A stretch of DNA of 64,000 nucleotides, from contig NZ_LMMU01000001.1 in assembly GCF_001422375.1 (NCBI RefSeq), forward strand, positions 434,223 through 498,222, read 5' to 3'. Made by a program: the position numbers and the translations under genes. Position 1 is the first letter of the stretch. Every line of letters begins with the position of its first letter. Shown piece by piece: positions 37,842-48,826 of the stretch. The notes beneath the pieces are model-generated. The model was not told where the DNA came from and made no database searches. It saw nothing but the letters and a program-made list of their open reading frames with translations. The DNA comes from Methylobacterium sp. Leaf99 (lineage in GTDB: Bacteria; Pseudomonadota; Alphaproteobacteria; Rhizobiales; Beijerinckiaceae).

Positions 37842-38335
37842 CGTTCGTCGAGGTTTCCACGGTGATAGGGATGGCCGGCCAGGATGGTCAGTGCCCGATA
37901 CACCTGCTCCAGGGCCAGGACGCGCACAAGGCCATGCGGCAACGTCGCCGCCCCGAAGGAGAGGGTGAGGTCGGCCCGCGCTCGAACGGTCGAGTCGAGG
38001 CCGTCGGCGCCGCCGATGACGACGACGAGGCTCGGCCGCGCGGCGTCGCGCCAGGCAGCGACCCTTTCCGCATAGCTCTCGCTGCCGAGGTCGGCACGTC
38101 CACGTTCGTCGTAGACGACGAGGGCCGCGCCGTTCGCCTGCGCCAGGAGGGCAGCGCCCTCTTCCGCGCAACGGTCCTGGGGGCGTCGGGCCCGGCTCTC
38201 GGGGATTTCGAAAATCTCGCAGGCGGGAAACCCGAGGCCACGCCCGAGCTGAGCCGCCCGTTCGCGGTAGCGTGCGGCGAGATCACGCTCGGGTCCGGCC
38301 TTCAGGCGGCCGACGGCGGCGACGAGCAGGCGCAC
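37838..38335 (-). CDS. rlmH: 23S rRNA (pseudouridine1915-N3)-methyltransferase RlmH
   Basis: A 165-residue SPOUT methyltransferase. The knot region VVVIGGADGLDSTVRARADLTLSFG and the C-terminal LPHGLVRVLALEQVYRALTILAGHPYHRG are characteristic. It methylates pseudouridine 1915 in helix 69 of 23S rRNA. It follows rsfS by 21 bases and overlaps envC by four. Confidence 0.97.
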   Translation of the reverse strand: MRLLVAAVGRLKAGPERDLAARYRERAAQLGRGLGFPACEIFEIPESRARRPQDRCAEEGAALLAQANGAALVVYDERGRADLGSESYAERVAAWRDAARPSLVVVIGGADGLDSTVRARADLTLSFGAATLPHGLVRVLALEQVYRALTILAGHPYHRGNLDER

Positions 38336-38356
38336 GAACCGCGGCCCGACCCGAAC

Positions 38357-38800
38357 TCACTCGGCGAGGGCGACGCTGGGAAGATCGGCGGCCGGGCGGT
38401 CGGCGCCCCACATCTTCTCGAGGTTGTAGAAGCCGCGCACTTCCGGGCGGAAGATGTGGACGATGATGTCGCCGGCATCGATCAGCACCCAGTCACAGGC
38501 CGGCATGCCCTCGACCCGGGCGGAACCGAGGCCCTTGGCCTTCATGTCCTGCAGGATGCGGTCGGCGATGGCGCCGACATGACGCTGCGAGCGCCCCGAC
38601 GTGATGATCATCGTATCGGCGAGCGAGGTTCGGCCCATGAGATCGATCTCGATGGTCTCTTCCGCCTTCATGTCCTCGAGGCAATCGAGGGCGAGTGTTT
38701 TCAGGCTGCCGATCTTACGGTCGGCGTCGCTGTCGGAACCCGAAGTTCCGTGGTGGGCCGCGTCGTTCAGCGTCTCGGTTCCTGCAATGGCCATCATCAT
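38357..38800 (-). CDS. rsfS: Ribosomal silencing factor RsfS
   Basis: A 147-residue RsfS/Iojap protein: LEDMKAEETIEIDLMGRTSLADTMIITSGRSQRHV, the VEGMPACDWVLIDAGDIIVHIFRPEVRGFYNLEKMW core and an acidic C-terminus. It binds L14 to block subunit joining under starvation. Three successive ATGs (38800, 38797, 38794) are possible starts; the first is given. Confidence 0.95.
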   Translation of the reverse strand: MMMAIAGTETLNDAAHHGTSGSDSDADRKIGSLKTLALDCLEDMKAEETIEIDLMGRTSLADTMIITSGRSQRHVGAIADRILQDMKAKGLGSARVEGMPACDWVLIDAGDIIVHIFRPEVRGFYNLEKMWGADRPAADLPSVALAE

Positions 38801-38900
38801 GGGGTGATCGTACCCCGAAAGTGTGCCGCAGGGAACGTTCCAGTTGCGTGTTCGGTAAATCGCCCCCTCGCACACCCTTACGCCGGCATTTGTTGCCCCC

Positions 38901-39512
38901 TCAACCTTTGGCACGCAGGGCGGTGGAGGACAGATGGGAGCGTGGACCGTGCAGGAAGACCCAGGCCGGGGGGGGTAGGTCGGCGATGAGCCCGGCATCC
39001 GATTCGTCGATGCGCCAGCGACCGAGCGTCTGCGCGGCGCGGGCGGTCAGACTCTTCAGGGTGAAGCCGGGCCGGTCGATGATGGCGATGGGCATGGTCT
39101 CGGCGATTTCGTGGAACCCGGCCCAGCGATGAAATGTCGCGAGGCTGTCGGCCCCCATGATCCAGACGAAGCGCGCGGCCGGGTGTCGTTCTTTAAGATA
39201 CCGCAGGCTCTGCCGGGTGTAGCGGGCGCCGATCCGGCTCTCGAAGGCCGTGACCGCGATGCGCGGATGGGCGGCGATCGCCTGGGCGGCGGCGACGCGG
39301 GCGGCGAGGGACGCGAGGTCGGCCCGGTCCTTCAGGGGATTGCCGGGGGTCACCATCCACCAGACCCGATCCAACCCGAGGCGGCGCAGGGCGACGCGGC
39401 TGACATGCCGGTGCCCGAGATGGGCCGGGTTGAAGGATCCGCCGTACAGGCCGATCCGCAAACCGGGACAGGCCGGGGGCAACCGGACCGGCCCCGATAC
39501 GTCAAGGCGCAT
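38901..39512 (-). CDS. nadD: Nicotinate-nucleotide adenylyltransferase
   Basis: A 203-residue nucleotidyltransferase with the GGSFNPAHLGH HxGH-type motif and the C-terminal SSTALR motif. It makes deamido-NAD from nicotinate mononucleotide and ATP. It lies between proA (36 bases upstream) and rsfS, the conserved order in alphaproteobacteria. About 15 residues precede the fold core, so an internal start is possible but none is better supported. Confidence 0.95.
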   Translation of the reverse strand: MRLDVSGPVRLPPACPGLRIGLYGGSFNPAHLGHRHVSRVALRRLGLDRVWWMVTPGNPLKDRADLASLAARVAAAQAIAAHPRIAVTAFESRIGARYTRQSLRYLKERHPAARFVWIMGADSLATFHRWAGFHEIAETMPIAIIDRPGFTLKSLTARAAQTLGRWRIDESDAGLIADLPPPAWVFLHGPRSHLSSTALRAKG

Positions 39513-39548
39513 CGAGGCCGGTCGAGGGTAGGCGACCGCCGGGACGGA

Positions 39549-40853
39549 TCAAGGACGCGTCTGCCCGCTTCCGTGGACCCGATACTTGAAGGTGGTGAGC
39601 TGCTCGACGCCGACGGGGCCGCGCGCGTGCATGCGACCGGTGGCGATGCCGATCTCGGCCCCGAACCCGAACTCGCCGCCATCGGCGAACTGCGTCGAGG
39701 CGTTGTGCACGACGATGGCCGAATCGACCTCGGCCAGGAACCGCGTCGCCTCGGCGCGGTCGGCGGTGACGATGGAGTCGGTGTGGTGGGAGCCGTAGGT
39801 CTCGATATGGGCGATGGCAACCTCGAGATCGTCGACCACCCGCACGGCGATGATGGCGTCGAGGTATTCGGTGCGCCAGTCGGCCTCGGTGGCGGGCGTC
39901 ACCCGGGCATCGACGGCCTGCACGTCGGCGTCACCGCGCACGGCGCAGCCGGCCTTGATCAGCATGGCGACGAGGGCCGGAAGATGGGTCCCGGCGCAGG
40001 CGCGGTCGACCAGCAGAGTCTCGGCGGCGCCGCAGATGCCCGTGCGGCGCATCTTGCTGTTGAGGACGATGGTGCAGGCCATATCGAGCTCGGCGCCGGC
40101 CGCGACGTAGACGTGGCAGATCCCGTCCAGGTGGGCGAAGACCGGCACCCGGGCCTCGGCATGGACGCGCTCCACGAGGCCGCGTCCGCCGCGCGGCACG
40201 ATCACGTCGATGCAGCCCTGCAGGCCGGACAGCATGGCGCCGACGGCGGCCCGGTCGCGGGTCGGCACGATCTGGATCGCATCCGCCGGCAGACCGGACT
40301 CCTCCAGGCCAGCCCGCATGGCCCGCGCGATGGCCATGGCGGTGCGATGGCTGTCGGACCCCGCCCGCAGGATCGCGGCGTTTCCGGCCTTGAGACACAG
40401 GGCACCGGCATCGGCGGTGACGTTGGGCCGGCTCTCGAAGATCACGCCGATGACGCCGAGCGGCACGGCGATGCGCTCGATGAGGAGGCCGTTGGGGCGC
40501 TCGAAGGCGGCCACCTGGCGTCCGACGGGATCGGGCAACGCGCCGATCTTCTCGACGGCGTCGGCGATGGCGCCGAGGCGGGCGGAATCGAGGGTGAGCC
40601 GGTCGATCAGGGCCTGGGTCTGGCCGGCGGCGCGGGCCGCCTCCACGTCCCGGGCATTCTCGGCCAGGATCTCGACCTGCGCCCCGCGCAGGCGCTCGGC
40701 AATGGCGCGGAGCGCGATATCCTTGGTCTGGGCCGGGGCCAGGGCGATGCCGCGCGCGGCGGCGCGGGCGCGCTGGCCGATGGCCTGCATCTCGCCCGTC
40801 AGATCGGGAGCCTGGAAATCGGTACGCAGGTTCAGAACGGGCACGGCCTTCAT
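39549..40853 (-). CDS. proA: Glutamate-5-semialdehyde dehydrogenase
   Basis: A 434-residue aldehyde dehydrogenase-superfamily enzyme reducing glutamyl-5-phosphate with NADPH in proline synthesis. [32 protein letters not shown] and the catalytic cysteine in [13 protein letters not shown] are conserved. The ATG at 40853 begins [13 protein letters not shown]. It follows proB after about 100 bases on the same strand. Confidence 0.97.
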   Translation of the reverse strand: MKAVPVLNLRTDFQAPDLTGEMQAIGQRARAAARGIALAPAQTKDIALRAIAERLRGAQVEILAENARDVEAARAAGQTQALIDRLTLDSARLGAIADAVEKIGALPDPVGRQVAAFERPNGLLIERIAVPLGVIGVIFESRPNVTADAGALCLKAGNAAILRAGSDSHRTAMAIARAMRAGLEESGLPADAIQIVPTRDRAAVGAMLSGLQGCIDVIVPRGGRGLVERVHAEARVPVFAHLDGICHVYVAAGAELDMACTIVLNSKMRRTGICGAAETLLVDRACAGTHLPALVAMLIKAGCAVRGDADVQAVDARVTPATEADWRTEYLDAIIAVRVVDDLEVAIAHIETYGSHHTDSIVTADRAEATRFLAEVDSAIVVHNASTQFADGGEFGFGAEIGIATGRMHARGPVGVEQLTTFKYRVHGSGQTRP

Positions 40854-40952
40854 CCTCGCGGGCCGTCGCGCGATCCGGCGCGCCCGCCTGTTGTCCCGCC
40901 CGTCATCGCACGCGGGATACGGGTGAAACAAGCGGGACGCATGACAACCCGG

Positions 40953-42089
40953 CTATTCACCCACCATGGCGAGGTCGTCGCGGTGCACCATCTCGGCGCG
41001 CCCGGGATGGGTCAGGAGATCGGCGATCTCGCGGCTCGGCCGGCCGATGATCCGGACCGCCTGATCGCTGTCGTAGGCCACCAGGCCACGCCCGAGGGTC
41101 CGCCCGGCGGCATCGCGGATCACCACGGCATCGCCGCGCCCGAACCCGCCCTGGATTCCGGTGACGCCCACCGGCAGCAGGCTGGCGCCGCCCTGGAGCG
41201 CGCGGGCGGCCCCGTCATCGACGATGAGGATGCCGCGCGGCTCGAGGGACCCGGCGATCCAGGCCTTGCGCGCGGCGATCGGGTTGGAGCCCGACAGGAA
41301 CCAGCTGCAGCGGCCGCCCTTCAGGATGGTGCGCAGGGGATTCTTCTCGCGGCCATCGGCGATGATCATGTGGGTGCCGCCGCTGGCGGCGATCTTGGCC
41401 GCCTCGACCTTGGTCCGCATGCCCCCGCGCGAGAGGTCCGACGCCGGCCCGCCGGCCATGGCCTCGATCTCCGGGGTGATGCGCTCGATCACCGGCAGGT
41501 GCCGGGCCTGCGGATCGGTATGGGGCGGCGCCGTGTAGAGGCCGTCGATGTCGGAGAACAGCACCAGCACGTCGGCGCCGATCATGGTGGCGACACGGGC
41601 GGCGAGGCGGTCGTTGTCGCCGTAGCGGATCTCGCTGGTCGCCACCGTGTCGTTCTCGTTGACCACGGGTACGGCGCGGACTTCGAGGAGCTTGAGCACC
41701 GTGGCGCGGGCGTTGAGGTAGCGCCGGCGCTCCTCCGTATCCTGCGGCGTCACCAGGATCTGGCCCGCCGCGATGCCGTGGTGACCGAGGGCCTCCGACC
41801 AGTGCCGGGCAAGGGCGATCTGGCCCACGGCCGCCGCCGCCTGGCTCTCCTCCAGGCGCAGGGTGCCGGGCGGATAGCCCAGAACCGTGCGCCCGAGGGC
41901 GATGGCACCCGACGAGACCACGAGCACGTCGGCCCCGCGCGCCTGCAGGTCGGCGATGTCCTCGGCCAGGGCCGCGAGCCAGGCATGGCGCAGGCGGCCG
42001 CGCGCGCGGTCCACCAGGAGCGCGGAGCCGACCTTGAGGACGATGCGGCGGAAATCCTGGAGGTTGGGTGTCATCACGTCCGGGGCCAT
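40953..42089 (-). CDS. proB: Glutamate 5-kinase
   Basis: A 378-residue amino acid kinase with a C-terminal PUA domain (about 285-375): [47 protein letters not shown] and [15 protein letters not shown]. It phosphorylates glutamate as the first step of proline synthesis and is feedback-inhibited in known members. Two starts are possible: ATG 42089 (overlapping vapC by 16 bases) or ATG 42074, which shares one base with the vapC stop. Both lie in a perfect 11-bp hairpin, and the second fits the coupled layout better. Confidence 0.95.
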   Translation of the reverse strand: MAPDVMTPNLQDFRRIVLKVGSALLVDRARGRLRHAWLAALAEDIADLQARGADVLVVSSGAIALGRTVLGYPPGTLRLEESQAAAAVGQIALARHWSEALGHHGIAAGQILVTPQDTEERRRYLNARATVLKLLEVRAVPVVNENDTVATSEIRYGDNDRLAARVATMIGADVLVLFSDIDGLYTAPPHTDPQARHLPVIERITPEIEAMAGGPASDLSRGGMRTKVEAAKIAASGGTHMIIADGREKNPLRTILKGGRCSWFLSGSNPIAARKAWIAGSLEPRGILIVDDGAARALQGGASLLPVGVTGIQGGFGRGDAVVIRDAAGRTLGRGLVAYDSDQAVRIIGRPSREIADLLTHPGRAEMVHRDDLAMVGE

Positions 42090-42101
42090 GCGGACGTGAT
42101 G
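42072..42101. repeat. Perfect hairpin over the vapC stop and proB start
   Basis: Inverted repeat CATCACGTCCG / CGGACGTGATG (11 bp, 42072-42082 and 42091-42101) with an 8-nt loop. The proB ATG at 42089 is in the loop and the ATG at 42074 in the stem, so the RNA fold could hide the proB start until ribosomes finish vapC. Confidence 0.7.
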
Positions 42102-42475
42102 TCGGTTTGTCCGAAATCATCGCCCTTGAACAAGAGCGGGAGGGCAGTGTGTTTTGCCACTGCATACGACATGCAATCGCCGAAGTTGAGCCGTGCCGAA
42201 TGCCCACGCCCCTTGCGGAAACGGACGAAGGCTTCGCAGGCGCGTTCATACATTTCGATAGCGAAACCTAGTACCGTGATCGCCGGGCGGCTCGCGAACC
42301 CACGTAGAAAATCCGTCACCGCATCGGGAATCCGCGATTCGAGAACCATGCGCGCCTCGACCAGGGTCGGCGTTCCGACGACCGCTCTGCGATGCGCGAT
42401 GAGACGGTTGAAGTCCCACTCCTCGGGCTCGCTCAAGGCGATGGCGACGATCGCCGAGGTGTCGAGGGCGATCAT
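42074..42475 (-). CDS. vapC: VapC-type PIN-domain toxin
   Basis: A 133-residue PIN endoribonuclease with the acidic catalytic residues D5 (MIALDTSA), E40 (TLVEAR), D100 ([11 protein letters not shown]) and D119/D120 (FKGDDF). VapC toxins cleave tRNA or rRNA when released from VapB. The start overlaps the vapB stop (ATGA). The cassette stands between obgE and proB, and the vapC stop overlaps the possible proB ATG at 42074, so toxin and proline genes are likely transcribed together. Confidence 0.9.
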   Translation of the reverse strand: MIALDTSAIVAIALSEPEEWDFNRLIAHRRAVVGTPTLVEARMVLESRIPDAVTDFLRGFASRPAITVLGFAIEMYERACEAFVRFRKGRGHSARLNFGDCMSYAVAKHTALPLLFKGDDFGQTDITSAWPRT

Positions 42476-42741
42476 AGGGGCAGGCCGAACTCGTCGTACA
42501 TATCCCGATGATCGGATGTGGCACCCGGACGTTTGTTGGCGGACGCTTTTCTCGCCAAGGCGCGAAGCGCGTCGAACTCCGCCTGTTGGCTCGGCGTGAG
42601 TTCATCGCGGGGATCGAGCTTGGCACCGAATTCCCGCAGGGCCCGTAGCACGACGTCCGTGACGCTGGTGTCGAGGCGCTCGGCAAAATCCGAGGCCAGA
42701 GCATGGGCCTCGTCGCTACGGATGTTCAATTGCTTGGTCAC
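42472..42741 (-). CDS. vapB: VapB-type antitoxin
   Basis: An 89-residue protein with a ribbon-helix-helix-like N-terminus (QLNIRSDEAHALASDFAERLDTSVTDVVLRALREFGAK) of the Rv0623/PSK family and a disordered, charged C-terminus ending YDEFGLPL, which normally wraps the PIN toxin. It overlaps vapC by four bases. It starts 63 bases downstream of the obgE region on the minus strand and may autoregulate the pair. Confidence 0.88.
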   Translation of the reverse strand: MTKQLNIRSDEAHALASDFAERLDTSVTDVVLRALREFGAKLDPRDELTPSQQAEFDALRALARKASANKRPGATSDHRDMYDEFGLPL

Positions 42742-42804
42742 GGCAAGCCTCCGCCTGCTAGCTAAAACGACCGCAATGCTAGCATAACATGGAAGGTCCG
42801 TCGT

Positions 42805-43914
<1,110 letters not shown>

Positions 43915-44385
43915 TCAGGTGCCATGGCGACGGCATTGTCCGTCGAGGTTCAGGTACTGGATACTCCGAAGCCCCGCCTCGAACCATGTTTCGGCGGATT
44001 TGGCGCCTTCGTATCCGTATAGGACGATGCGGATGGCGTCGTCCGGCGAGATCAGATTGGGCGGGGCTCCCGCCTCCAAGGTCCAACGCGGCGGCGGCGC
44101 GTCGTCACCACCGAAGGCGATGCGCGTCCCGTCCGCCTCGATCTGGTTCATCTGAGTGAACGCGGCAGCGTCTCCCGCGCCAGCGACGGCAAACGTGAAC
44201 CCGACTTTCGGGGCGCGGCCGACGAAGTTGTAGAACTCGCAATACAGCGTCGGCATCGCGGGTCTGGCCGCGACTTCGACGGGTGCGGGCTCGGGGAGAG
44301 GGTTCGAGCCAGGCAGCAGCACGAAGGCGGCAAGCGCGGCTGCCGCCAGGGCCGCCGCAAAGGAGACCGCGAGGGTACGCTTCAT
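43915..44385 (-). CDS. Hypothetical membrane-anchored protein
   Basis: A 156-residue protein with an N-terminal hydrophobic segment ([19 protein letters not shown]) that may be a signal anchor, a Pro/Ala spacer, and a globular part with cysteines in LYCEFYNF and DGQCRRHG. No family was recognised. It lies between rpmA and obgE on the same strand, where some relatives carry an acetyltransferase gene; this protein is not one. Confidence 0.65.
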   Translation of the reverse strand: MKRTLAVSFAAALAAAALAAFVLLPGSNPLPEPAPVEVAARPAMPTLYCEFYNFVGRAPKVGFTFAVAGAGDAAAFTQMNQIEADGTRIAFGGDDAPPPRWTLEAGAPPNLISPDDAIRIVLYGYEGAKSAETWFEAGLRSIQYLNLDGQCRRHGT

Positions 44386-44520
44386 CGCCTCGACCCCATC
44401 GCTGCGGGCGGAGCCTCAGAGTCGCTCACGAAACTCCCGATCACGGCCGGTTCTCGCCTTGAGCGCGACGGCGCAGCGGGGATTTCGTGGGAGACGCCTC
44501 GTCCGCCTCAGACGACGAAA

Positions 44521-44544
44521 GGGAGGATGGATGCCCATCCTCCC
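44521..44544 (-). terminator. Terminator after rpmA
   Basis: Perfect 10-bp stem GGGAGGATGG / CCATCCTCCC with a 4-nt loop, followed on the minus strand by TTTCGTCG. It lies 45 bases past the rpmA stop and separates ribosomal genes from the rest of the block. Confidence 0.75.
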
Positions 44545-44588
44545 CCACGCATATCCCGGTCGGTCGGAAACCGGCCGATCAAAAAACG

Positions 44589-44855
44589 CTACTCGGCGGC
44601 TTCCTGCAGCGGCACGACGGTGACGAAGGCGCGACCGCGCTTCGTCATGAACAGCACGCGGCCATCGGCCTTGGCGAACAGGGTGTGGTCCGTGCCGATG
44701 CCGACGTTGGCGCCGGGGTGCCACTTGGTGCCGCGCTGGCGCACGATGATGTTGCCGGCGATGACGGCTTCCGAACCGAACTTCTTCACGCCGAGGCGCT
44801 GGCCGGCGGAATCGCGGCCGTTGCGGGACGAGCCGCCTGCTTTTTTATGGGCCAT
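44589..44855 (-). CDS. rpmA: 50S ribosomal protein L27
   Basis: An 88-residue L27 starting [22 protein letters not shown] with the [19 protein letters not shown] core, full length. The N-terminus reaches the peptidyl-transferase centre. It follows rplU by 38 bases. Confidence 0.98.
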   Translation of the reverse strand: MAHKKAGGSSRNGRDSAGQRLGVKKFGSEAVIAGNIIVRQRGTKWHPGANVGIGTDHTLFAKADGRVLFMTKRGRAFVTVVPLQEAAE

Positions 44856-44893
44856 TGTGGCTTACTCCGAAATCTCGAAAAACGATCCGACCG

Positions 44894-45208
44894 TCAGGCG
44901 CTGATGCCGGTGATGCGCACCACCGTGTGGTGCTGGCGGTGGCCCCGCTTGCGGCGCGAGTTCTGACGGCGGCGCTTCTTGAAGGCGATGACCTTCGCGT
45001 CGCGGCCATGGCTGACGATCTCGCCGGTGACGCTGATGCCCGAGAGCAGCGGCGCGCCGATCTGGGTGGCTCCGGCGCCGTCGGCGAAGAGCAGCACGTC
45101 CCCGAAGGTCACGGTGGAGCCGGCTTCGCCCTCGAGGGTGGCGATCGTGATGGTGTCGTTGGCGGCAACGCGATACTGCTTGCCGCCCGTCTTGATGACT
45201 GCGAACAT
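44894..45208 (-). CDS. rplU: 50S ribosomal protein L21
   Basis: A 104-residue L21 starting [20 protein letters not shown] and ending with [26 protein letters not shown], the conserved basic tail. It is first of the rplU-rpmA operon. A hairpin sits about 30-50 bases upstream in its leader. Confidence 0.98.
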   Translation of the reverse strand: MFAVIKTGGKQYRVAANDTITIATLEGEAGSTVTFGDVLLFADGAGATQIGAPLLSGISVTGEIVSHGRDAKVIAFKKRRRQNSRRKRGHRQHHTVVRITGISA

Positions 45209-45236
45209 CGTTCTCTTTCGTGTTCTCTGCCGGCCT

Positions 45237-45261
45237 CCAGTTCACCGTCAGGTGAACCTGG
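45237..45261 (-). promoter_or_regulatory. Leader hairpin of rplU
   Basis: GTTCACC / GGTGAAC arms with a GTCA loop, extended by CCA/CTGG with one bulge, in the 5' leader of rplU. Position suggests an autoregulatory RNA element, as known for rplU leaders in other bacteria, but the fold is not matched to a known family. Confidence 0.35.
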
Positions 45262-45424
45262 ACCGTCTTCTTGTTCAGGTCATCCGCGACACCGGGTCGA
45301 GCCGGGCGCGAACGCGAAACGCGCGGACTTCGTCGAGGAAGCCGCGCATTGCGCCGGTGCATAGGCGCCGAAGGGGTGATTTGTCAATGCGATGACGCCT
45401 CGGAGCGCAGAACTCGGGGCCGAT

Positions 45425-46957
45425 CTACCGCTTCGTCAGTCCTCCCAGCACATTGCGCAGAATCGCGTTCCCCACTTCCGTGCCGACCTTGCGCGCCATG
45501 GAGCGGGCGGCATTGCCGATGACCTGTTCGGCGAGGCTCTGCGGGGGGCGGCGCCCCTTGCCGGCGGGTTTGGACCCGAAAACACCGCCCAGCAGCCCAC
45601 CGAGCATGCCGGTCAGCCCGCCCTCGGATTGCTGAGCCGCTTCGGCCGGAGCGGCGTCCAGTCCCTTGCGCTTGGCCAGGATCTCGTAGGCGCTCTCGTT
45701 GTCCACGGCCGCGTCGTACTTCCCCCGCACCGGACTGTTCGCCATGAGGGCTGCGCGCTCGGCCGGGGTGATGGGGCCGACGCGGCCCTGGGGTGGGGCG
45801 ATCAGGGCCCGCTCCACGAAGGAAGGCGTCCCCTTTGCCTCCAGAAAACTCACCAGGGCCTCGCCGACGGCGAGTTCGGTGATCGCTTGCGAGACATCGA
45901 AGGCCGGGTTCTGGCGGAACGTCTCGGCCGCCGCCTTCACCGCACGCTGGTCGCGGGGTGTGAAGGCGCGAAGCGCATGCTGCACCCGATTGCCGAGTTG
46001 GCCGAGGACCGATTCGGGGACGTCCAGCGGGTTCTGGGTCACGAAGTAGACGCCGACGCCCTTGGAGCGGATCAGGCGCACCACCTGCTCGACGGCGTCG
46101 AGCAGGGCCTTCGGCGCATCGTCGAACAGCAGGTGCGCCTCATCGAAGAAGAACACCAGCTTGGGCCTGTCGAGGTCTCCGACCTCGGGCAATTGCTCGA
46201 ACAGCTCCGACAACATCCACAGCAGGAAGGCGGCGTAGAGCCGGGGCCGCTGCATGAGCTTGTCGGCGGCCAGGATGTTGACGATGCCGCGCCCGTCGCG
46301 GTCGGTCTTCATGAAGTCGTTGAGGTCGAGGGCCGGCTCGCCGAAGAACTGGTCGGCACCCTGGTTCTCCAGCATCAGGAGCTGGCGCTGGATCGCGCCG
46401 ACGCTGGCGGCCGACACGTTGCCGTACTGGCCCGAGATCGCCTTCAGGTTCTCGGAGACGTAGAGGAGCAGCGCCCGCAGGTCCTTGAGGTCGAGGACCG
46501 GCCATTGGTTGTCGTCGGCGACCCGGAAGGCGATGTTGAGCACGCCCTCCTGGGTGTCGTTGAGTTCGAGCAGCCGGGCCAGGACCAGGGGCCCCATCTC
46601 GATCACCGTGGCGCGGATCGGATGCCCCTGGTCGCCGAACAGGTCCCAGAACACCACCGGGAAGCGGTCGGGCTCGTAGGACATCCCCAGTTCCTCGGCG
46701 CGCTTGACGAAGTGGGGCTTCGATTCACCCGCCGCCGCCAGTCCCGAGAGATCACCCTTGATGTCGGCGGCGAAGACCGGGACGCCGGCATTGGAGAAGC
46801 CCTCGGCCATCACCTGCAGGGTCACGGTCTTGCCGGTGCCGGTGGCGCCCGCCACGAGGCCGTGGCGGTTGGCGAGCCGCAGGGTCAGCGCCTCCGGCTT
46901 GGTGCCGCCCCCCTTCAGGAGGCTTTTCCCCACCAGGATTGTGCCGTCGTCCCGCAT
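45425..46957 (-). CDS. HerA-like ATPase (DUF853 family)
   Basis: A 510-residue protein of the HerA/FtsK helicase clade, DUF853 type. It has Walker [10 protein letters not shown] near the N-terminus (about 40), Walker [17 protein letters not shown] and a C-terminal arm with AQQSEGG and glycine-rich segments before the terminal [23 protein letters not shown]. Function is unknown; it is widespread as a single gene. The ATG at 46957 starts [18 protein letters not shown]; an upstream in-frame start at 47029 is less likely. It is divergent from the DUF2267-like gene. Confidence 0.88.
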   Translation of the reverse strand: MRDDGTILVGKSLLKGGGTKPEALTLRLANRHGLVAGATGTGKTVTLQVMAEGFSNAGVPVFAADIKGDLSGLAAAGESKPHFVKRAEELGMSYEPDRFPVVFWDLFGDQGHPIRATVIEMGPLVLARLLELNDTQEGVLNIAFRVADDNQWPVLDLKDLRALLLYVSENLKAISGQYGNVSAASVGAIQRQLLMLENQGADQFFGEPALDLNDFMKTDRDGRGIVNILAADKLMQRPRLYAAFLLWMLSELFEQLPEVGDLDRPKLVFFFDEAHLLFDDAPKALLDAVEQVVRLIRSKGVGVYFVTQNPLDVPESVLGQLGNRVQHALRAFTPRDQRAVKAAAETFRQNPAFDVSQAITELAVGEALVSFLEAKGTPSFVERALIAPPQGRVGPITPAERAALMANSPVRGKYDAAVDNESAYEILAKRKGLDAAPAEAAQQSEGGLTGMLGGLLGGVFGSKPAGKGRRPPQSLAEQVIGNAARSMARKVGTEVGNAILRNVLGGLTKR

Positions 46958-47139
46958 GATCGCCGCTCCCGAAACTGAAAAGCGGCGTGCCGCCCCGCTC
47001 ACCTCGGTTATGCCGCCCGGGCGCGGCATTTTCCAGCGACCAGGATTCCCGTGACCGGGACCCGACGCGGGTCCGGCCCTTGATTTACGCGCGGCGAGGC
47101 GGGACAGACAAAATCCCGAACGCCCTGGAGCGACCCGAG

Positions 47140-47526
47140 ATGGAAGAGTTGATTGCCCGCGTCACCACCGTGACCGGCCTGGACGCTGCGACGGCCCAGA
47201 CGGCCATCGGCCACATCCTGGCCTTCCTCCAGAAGGAAGGGCCCGCCACCGAGGTGAGCCAGCTCCTCGCCGCCCTTCCGGGCTCGGAGACCGCCATCGC
47301 GGAGTCCAATGCGGGCGAAGGCGGTGGCGGCCTGATGGGCATGCTCGGCGGCATGATGGGCGGCGGCGTGATGGCGCTCGGCCAGAAACTCATGGCGGCG
47401 GGCGTGCCCATGGGTCAGATGCAGCCGCTCGGCCGGGAGCTGTTCGCCTACGGCCGCGAGACGGCGGGCGAGGACGTGATGGGACCCATCGTCGGCTCGA
47501 TCCCCGGCCTGAACCAGTTCGTCTAA
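47140..47526 (+). CDS. DUF2267-like small protein
   Basis: A 128-residue soluble protein: an N-terminal helical part ([35 protein letters not shown]) similar to the DUF2267 fold, a glycine/methionine-rich linker ([21 protein letters not shown]) and a C-terminal helix ending PGLNQFV. The family is of unknown function. The ATG at 47140 begins the helix. A 10-bp stem-loop (47543-47552 with 47564-47573) follows without a U tract. Confidence 0.7.
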   Translation: MEELIARVTTVTGLDAATAQTAIGHILAFLQKEGPATEVSQLLAALPGSETAIAESNAGEGGGGLMGMLGGMMGGGVMALGQKLMAAGVPMGQMQPLGRELFAYGRETAGEDVMGPIVGSIPGLNQFV

Positions 47527-47726
47527 GCCCTTCCGGCTTTTCTTCGGCGGCTACCCATGCGGCAGCCGCCGAAAAAGTCCCGGCTAAGTTCCTCAAGTCT
47601 CTCTCTCACAACATGAATCCGTGTCATAAAAGCGTGCGCACCGCATGGTGATGTGGCCTCCCGACGGCGCGAGGCCGGGGGCTCCGGGGTGAGCCCGCCT
47701 CGCGGTCCCGACAGGCGGATTCGACC

Positions 47727-48755
47727 ATGGTCCCGAACTTCGCGCGAGAGGCGTCCGCGGCGTGGCTCACCGGCTGGGAGACGCATGTCCATGCGCCCTT
47801 CGTCCGGATGAAGCAGAAGCGCGGCGAGACCGGCCTGTCGGGACTGCCCGGCTTCAACGGGCGTGCCCTGATCCCGCCCGGCGCCGTGCCGATCCGGTTC
47901 AAGCCGCGTCTGAAGAAGCCCCTCCCCGCACCGGGCCTCGATCCGAGCCTGGGACGCATCGGCAACCTCGAAGTGCGGCTGGCCACCTCCGTCTCGGAGA
48001 TCCGCCGGGCCCAGCGCCTGCGCTACCGGGTATTCTTCGAGGAGATGCAGGCGGTGGCCACCGGCCTGTCCCTGCTGTCCCGCCGCGATATCGACGCCTA
48101 CGACACGGTGTGCGACCATCTCCTCGTCATCGACCATGCCGCCACGGACGAGACCCCGTTCCGGCGCCCGCGCCCCAAGGTGGTTGGCACCTACCGTCTC
48201 CTGCGTCAGGACACGGCCGACCGGCATTTCGGCTTCTACACGGCGGGCGAGTACGACATCGCGCCGCTCCTCGCCGCGCATCCGGGCAAGCGCTTCCTCG
48301 AACTCGGCCGCTCCTGCGTGCTGAAGCCGTACCGGACCAAGCGCACGGTGGAACTGCTCTGGGCCGGCATCTGGGCCTACGTGCAGCACCACCGCATCGA
48401 CGCCATGCTCGGCTGCGCCAGCCTGGAGGGGACGGACCCGGAGCGCCTCGCCCTGCCGCTGAGCTTCCTGCATCACCATGCCCGTGCCCCCGAGGGCTGG
48501 GGCGCCCGAGCGCTGCCCGGGCGCTACGTCGCCATGGACCGCCTCGCCCGCGAGGCCGTGGACCCGAAGGCGGCCCTCCAGGCCTTGCCGCCCCTGATCA
48601 AGGGCTACCTGCGCGTCGGCGCCACCTTCGGCGACGGCGCCGTGGTCGATCGCCAGTTCGGCACCACCGACGTGTTCGTGGTCCTGCCGGTCTCGGCCAT
48701 CGCGGCACGCTACATCGACCATTTCGGGCCTGCGGCGAACCGTAGGGCGGCGTAG
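47727..48755 (+). CDS. OlsB-like ornithine-acyl-ACP N-acyltransferase
   Basis: A 342-residue GNAT-fold N-acyltransferase of the OlsB type, with VSEIRRAQRLRYRVFFEEM, the RRDIDAYDTVCDHLLVID region, KVVGTYRLLRQ and FLELGRSCVL motifs. OlsB adds a 3-hydroxyacyl chain to ornithine, the first step of ornithine-lipid synthesis. No olsA gene is adjacent, so the assignment rests on the sequence alone; related acyltransferases with other amino-acid acceptors are possible. It is in a cell-envelope neighbourhood with a membrane acyltransferase. Confidence 0.8.
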   Translation: MVPNFAREASAAWLTGWETHVHAPFVRMKQKRGETGLSGLPGFNGRALIPPGAVPIRFKPRLKKPLPAPGLDPSLGRIGNLEVRLATSVSEIRRAQRLRYRVFFEEMQAVATGLSLLSRRDIDAYDTVCDHLLVIDHAATDETPFRRPRPKVVGTYRLLRQDTADRHFGFYTAGEYDIAPLLAAHPGKRFLELGRSCVLKPYRTKRTVELLWAGIWAYVQHHRIDAMLGCASLEGTDPERLALPLSFLHHHARAPEGWGARALPGRYVAMDRLAREAVDPKAALQALPPLIKGYLRVGATFGDGAVVDRQFGTTDVFVVLPVSAIAARYIDHFGPAANRRAA

Positions 48756-48826
48756 GGCCAGCTTCGGCCACGCGGGCGCCGTATCCCTCCGGCAACCCGA
48801 TGCCTCGGGCCGGAGGGTGGGGACGG

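Noticed and set aside
39111..42599. A 1162-codon open frame on the plus strand through proA and proB
   Set aside because: It is antisense to well-supported genes and low-complexity in composition, a shadow frame of high-GC DNA.
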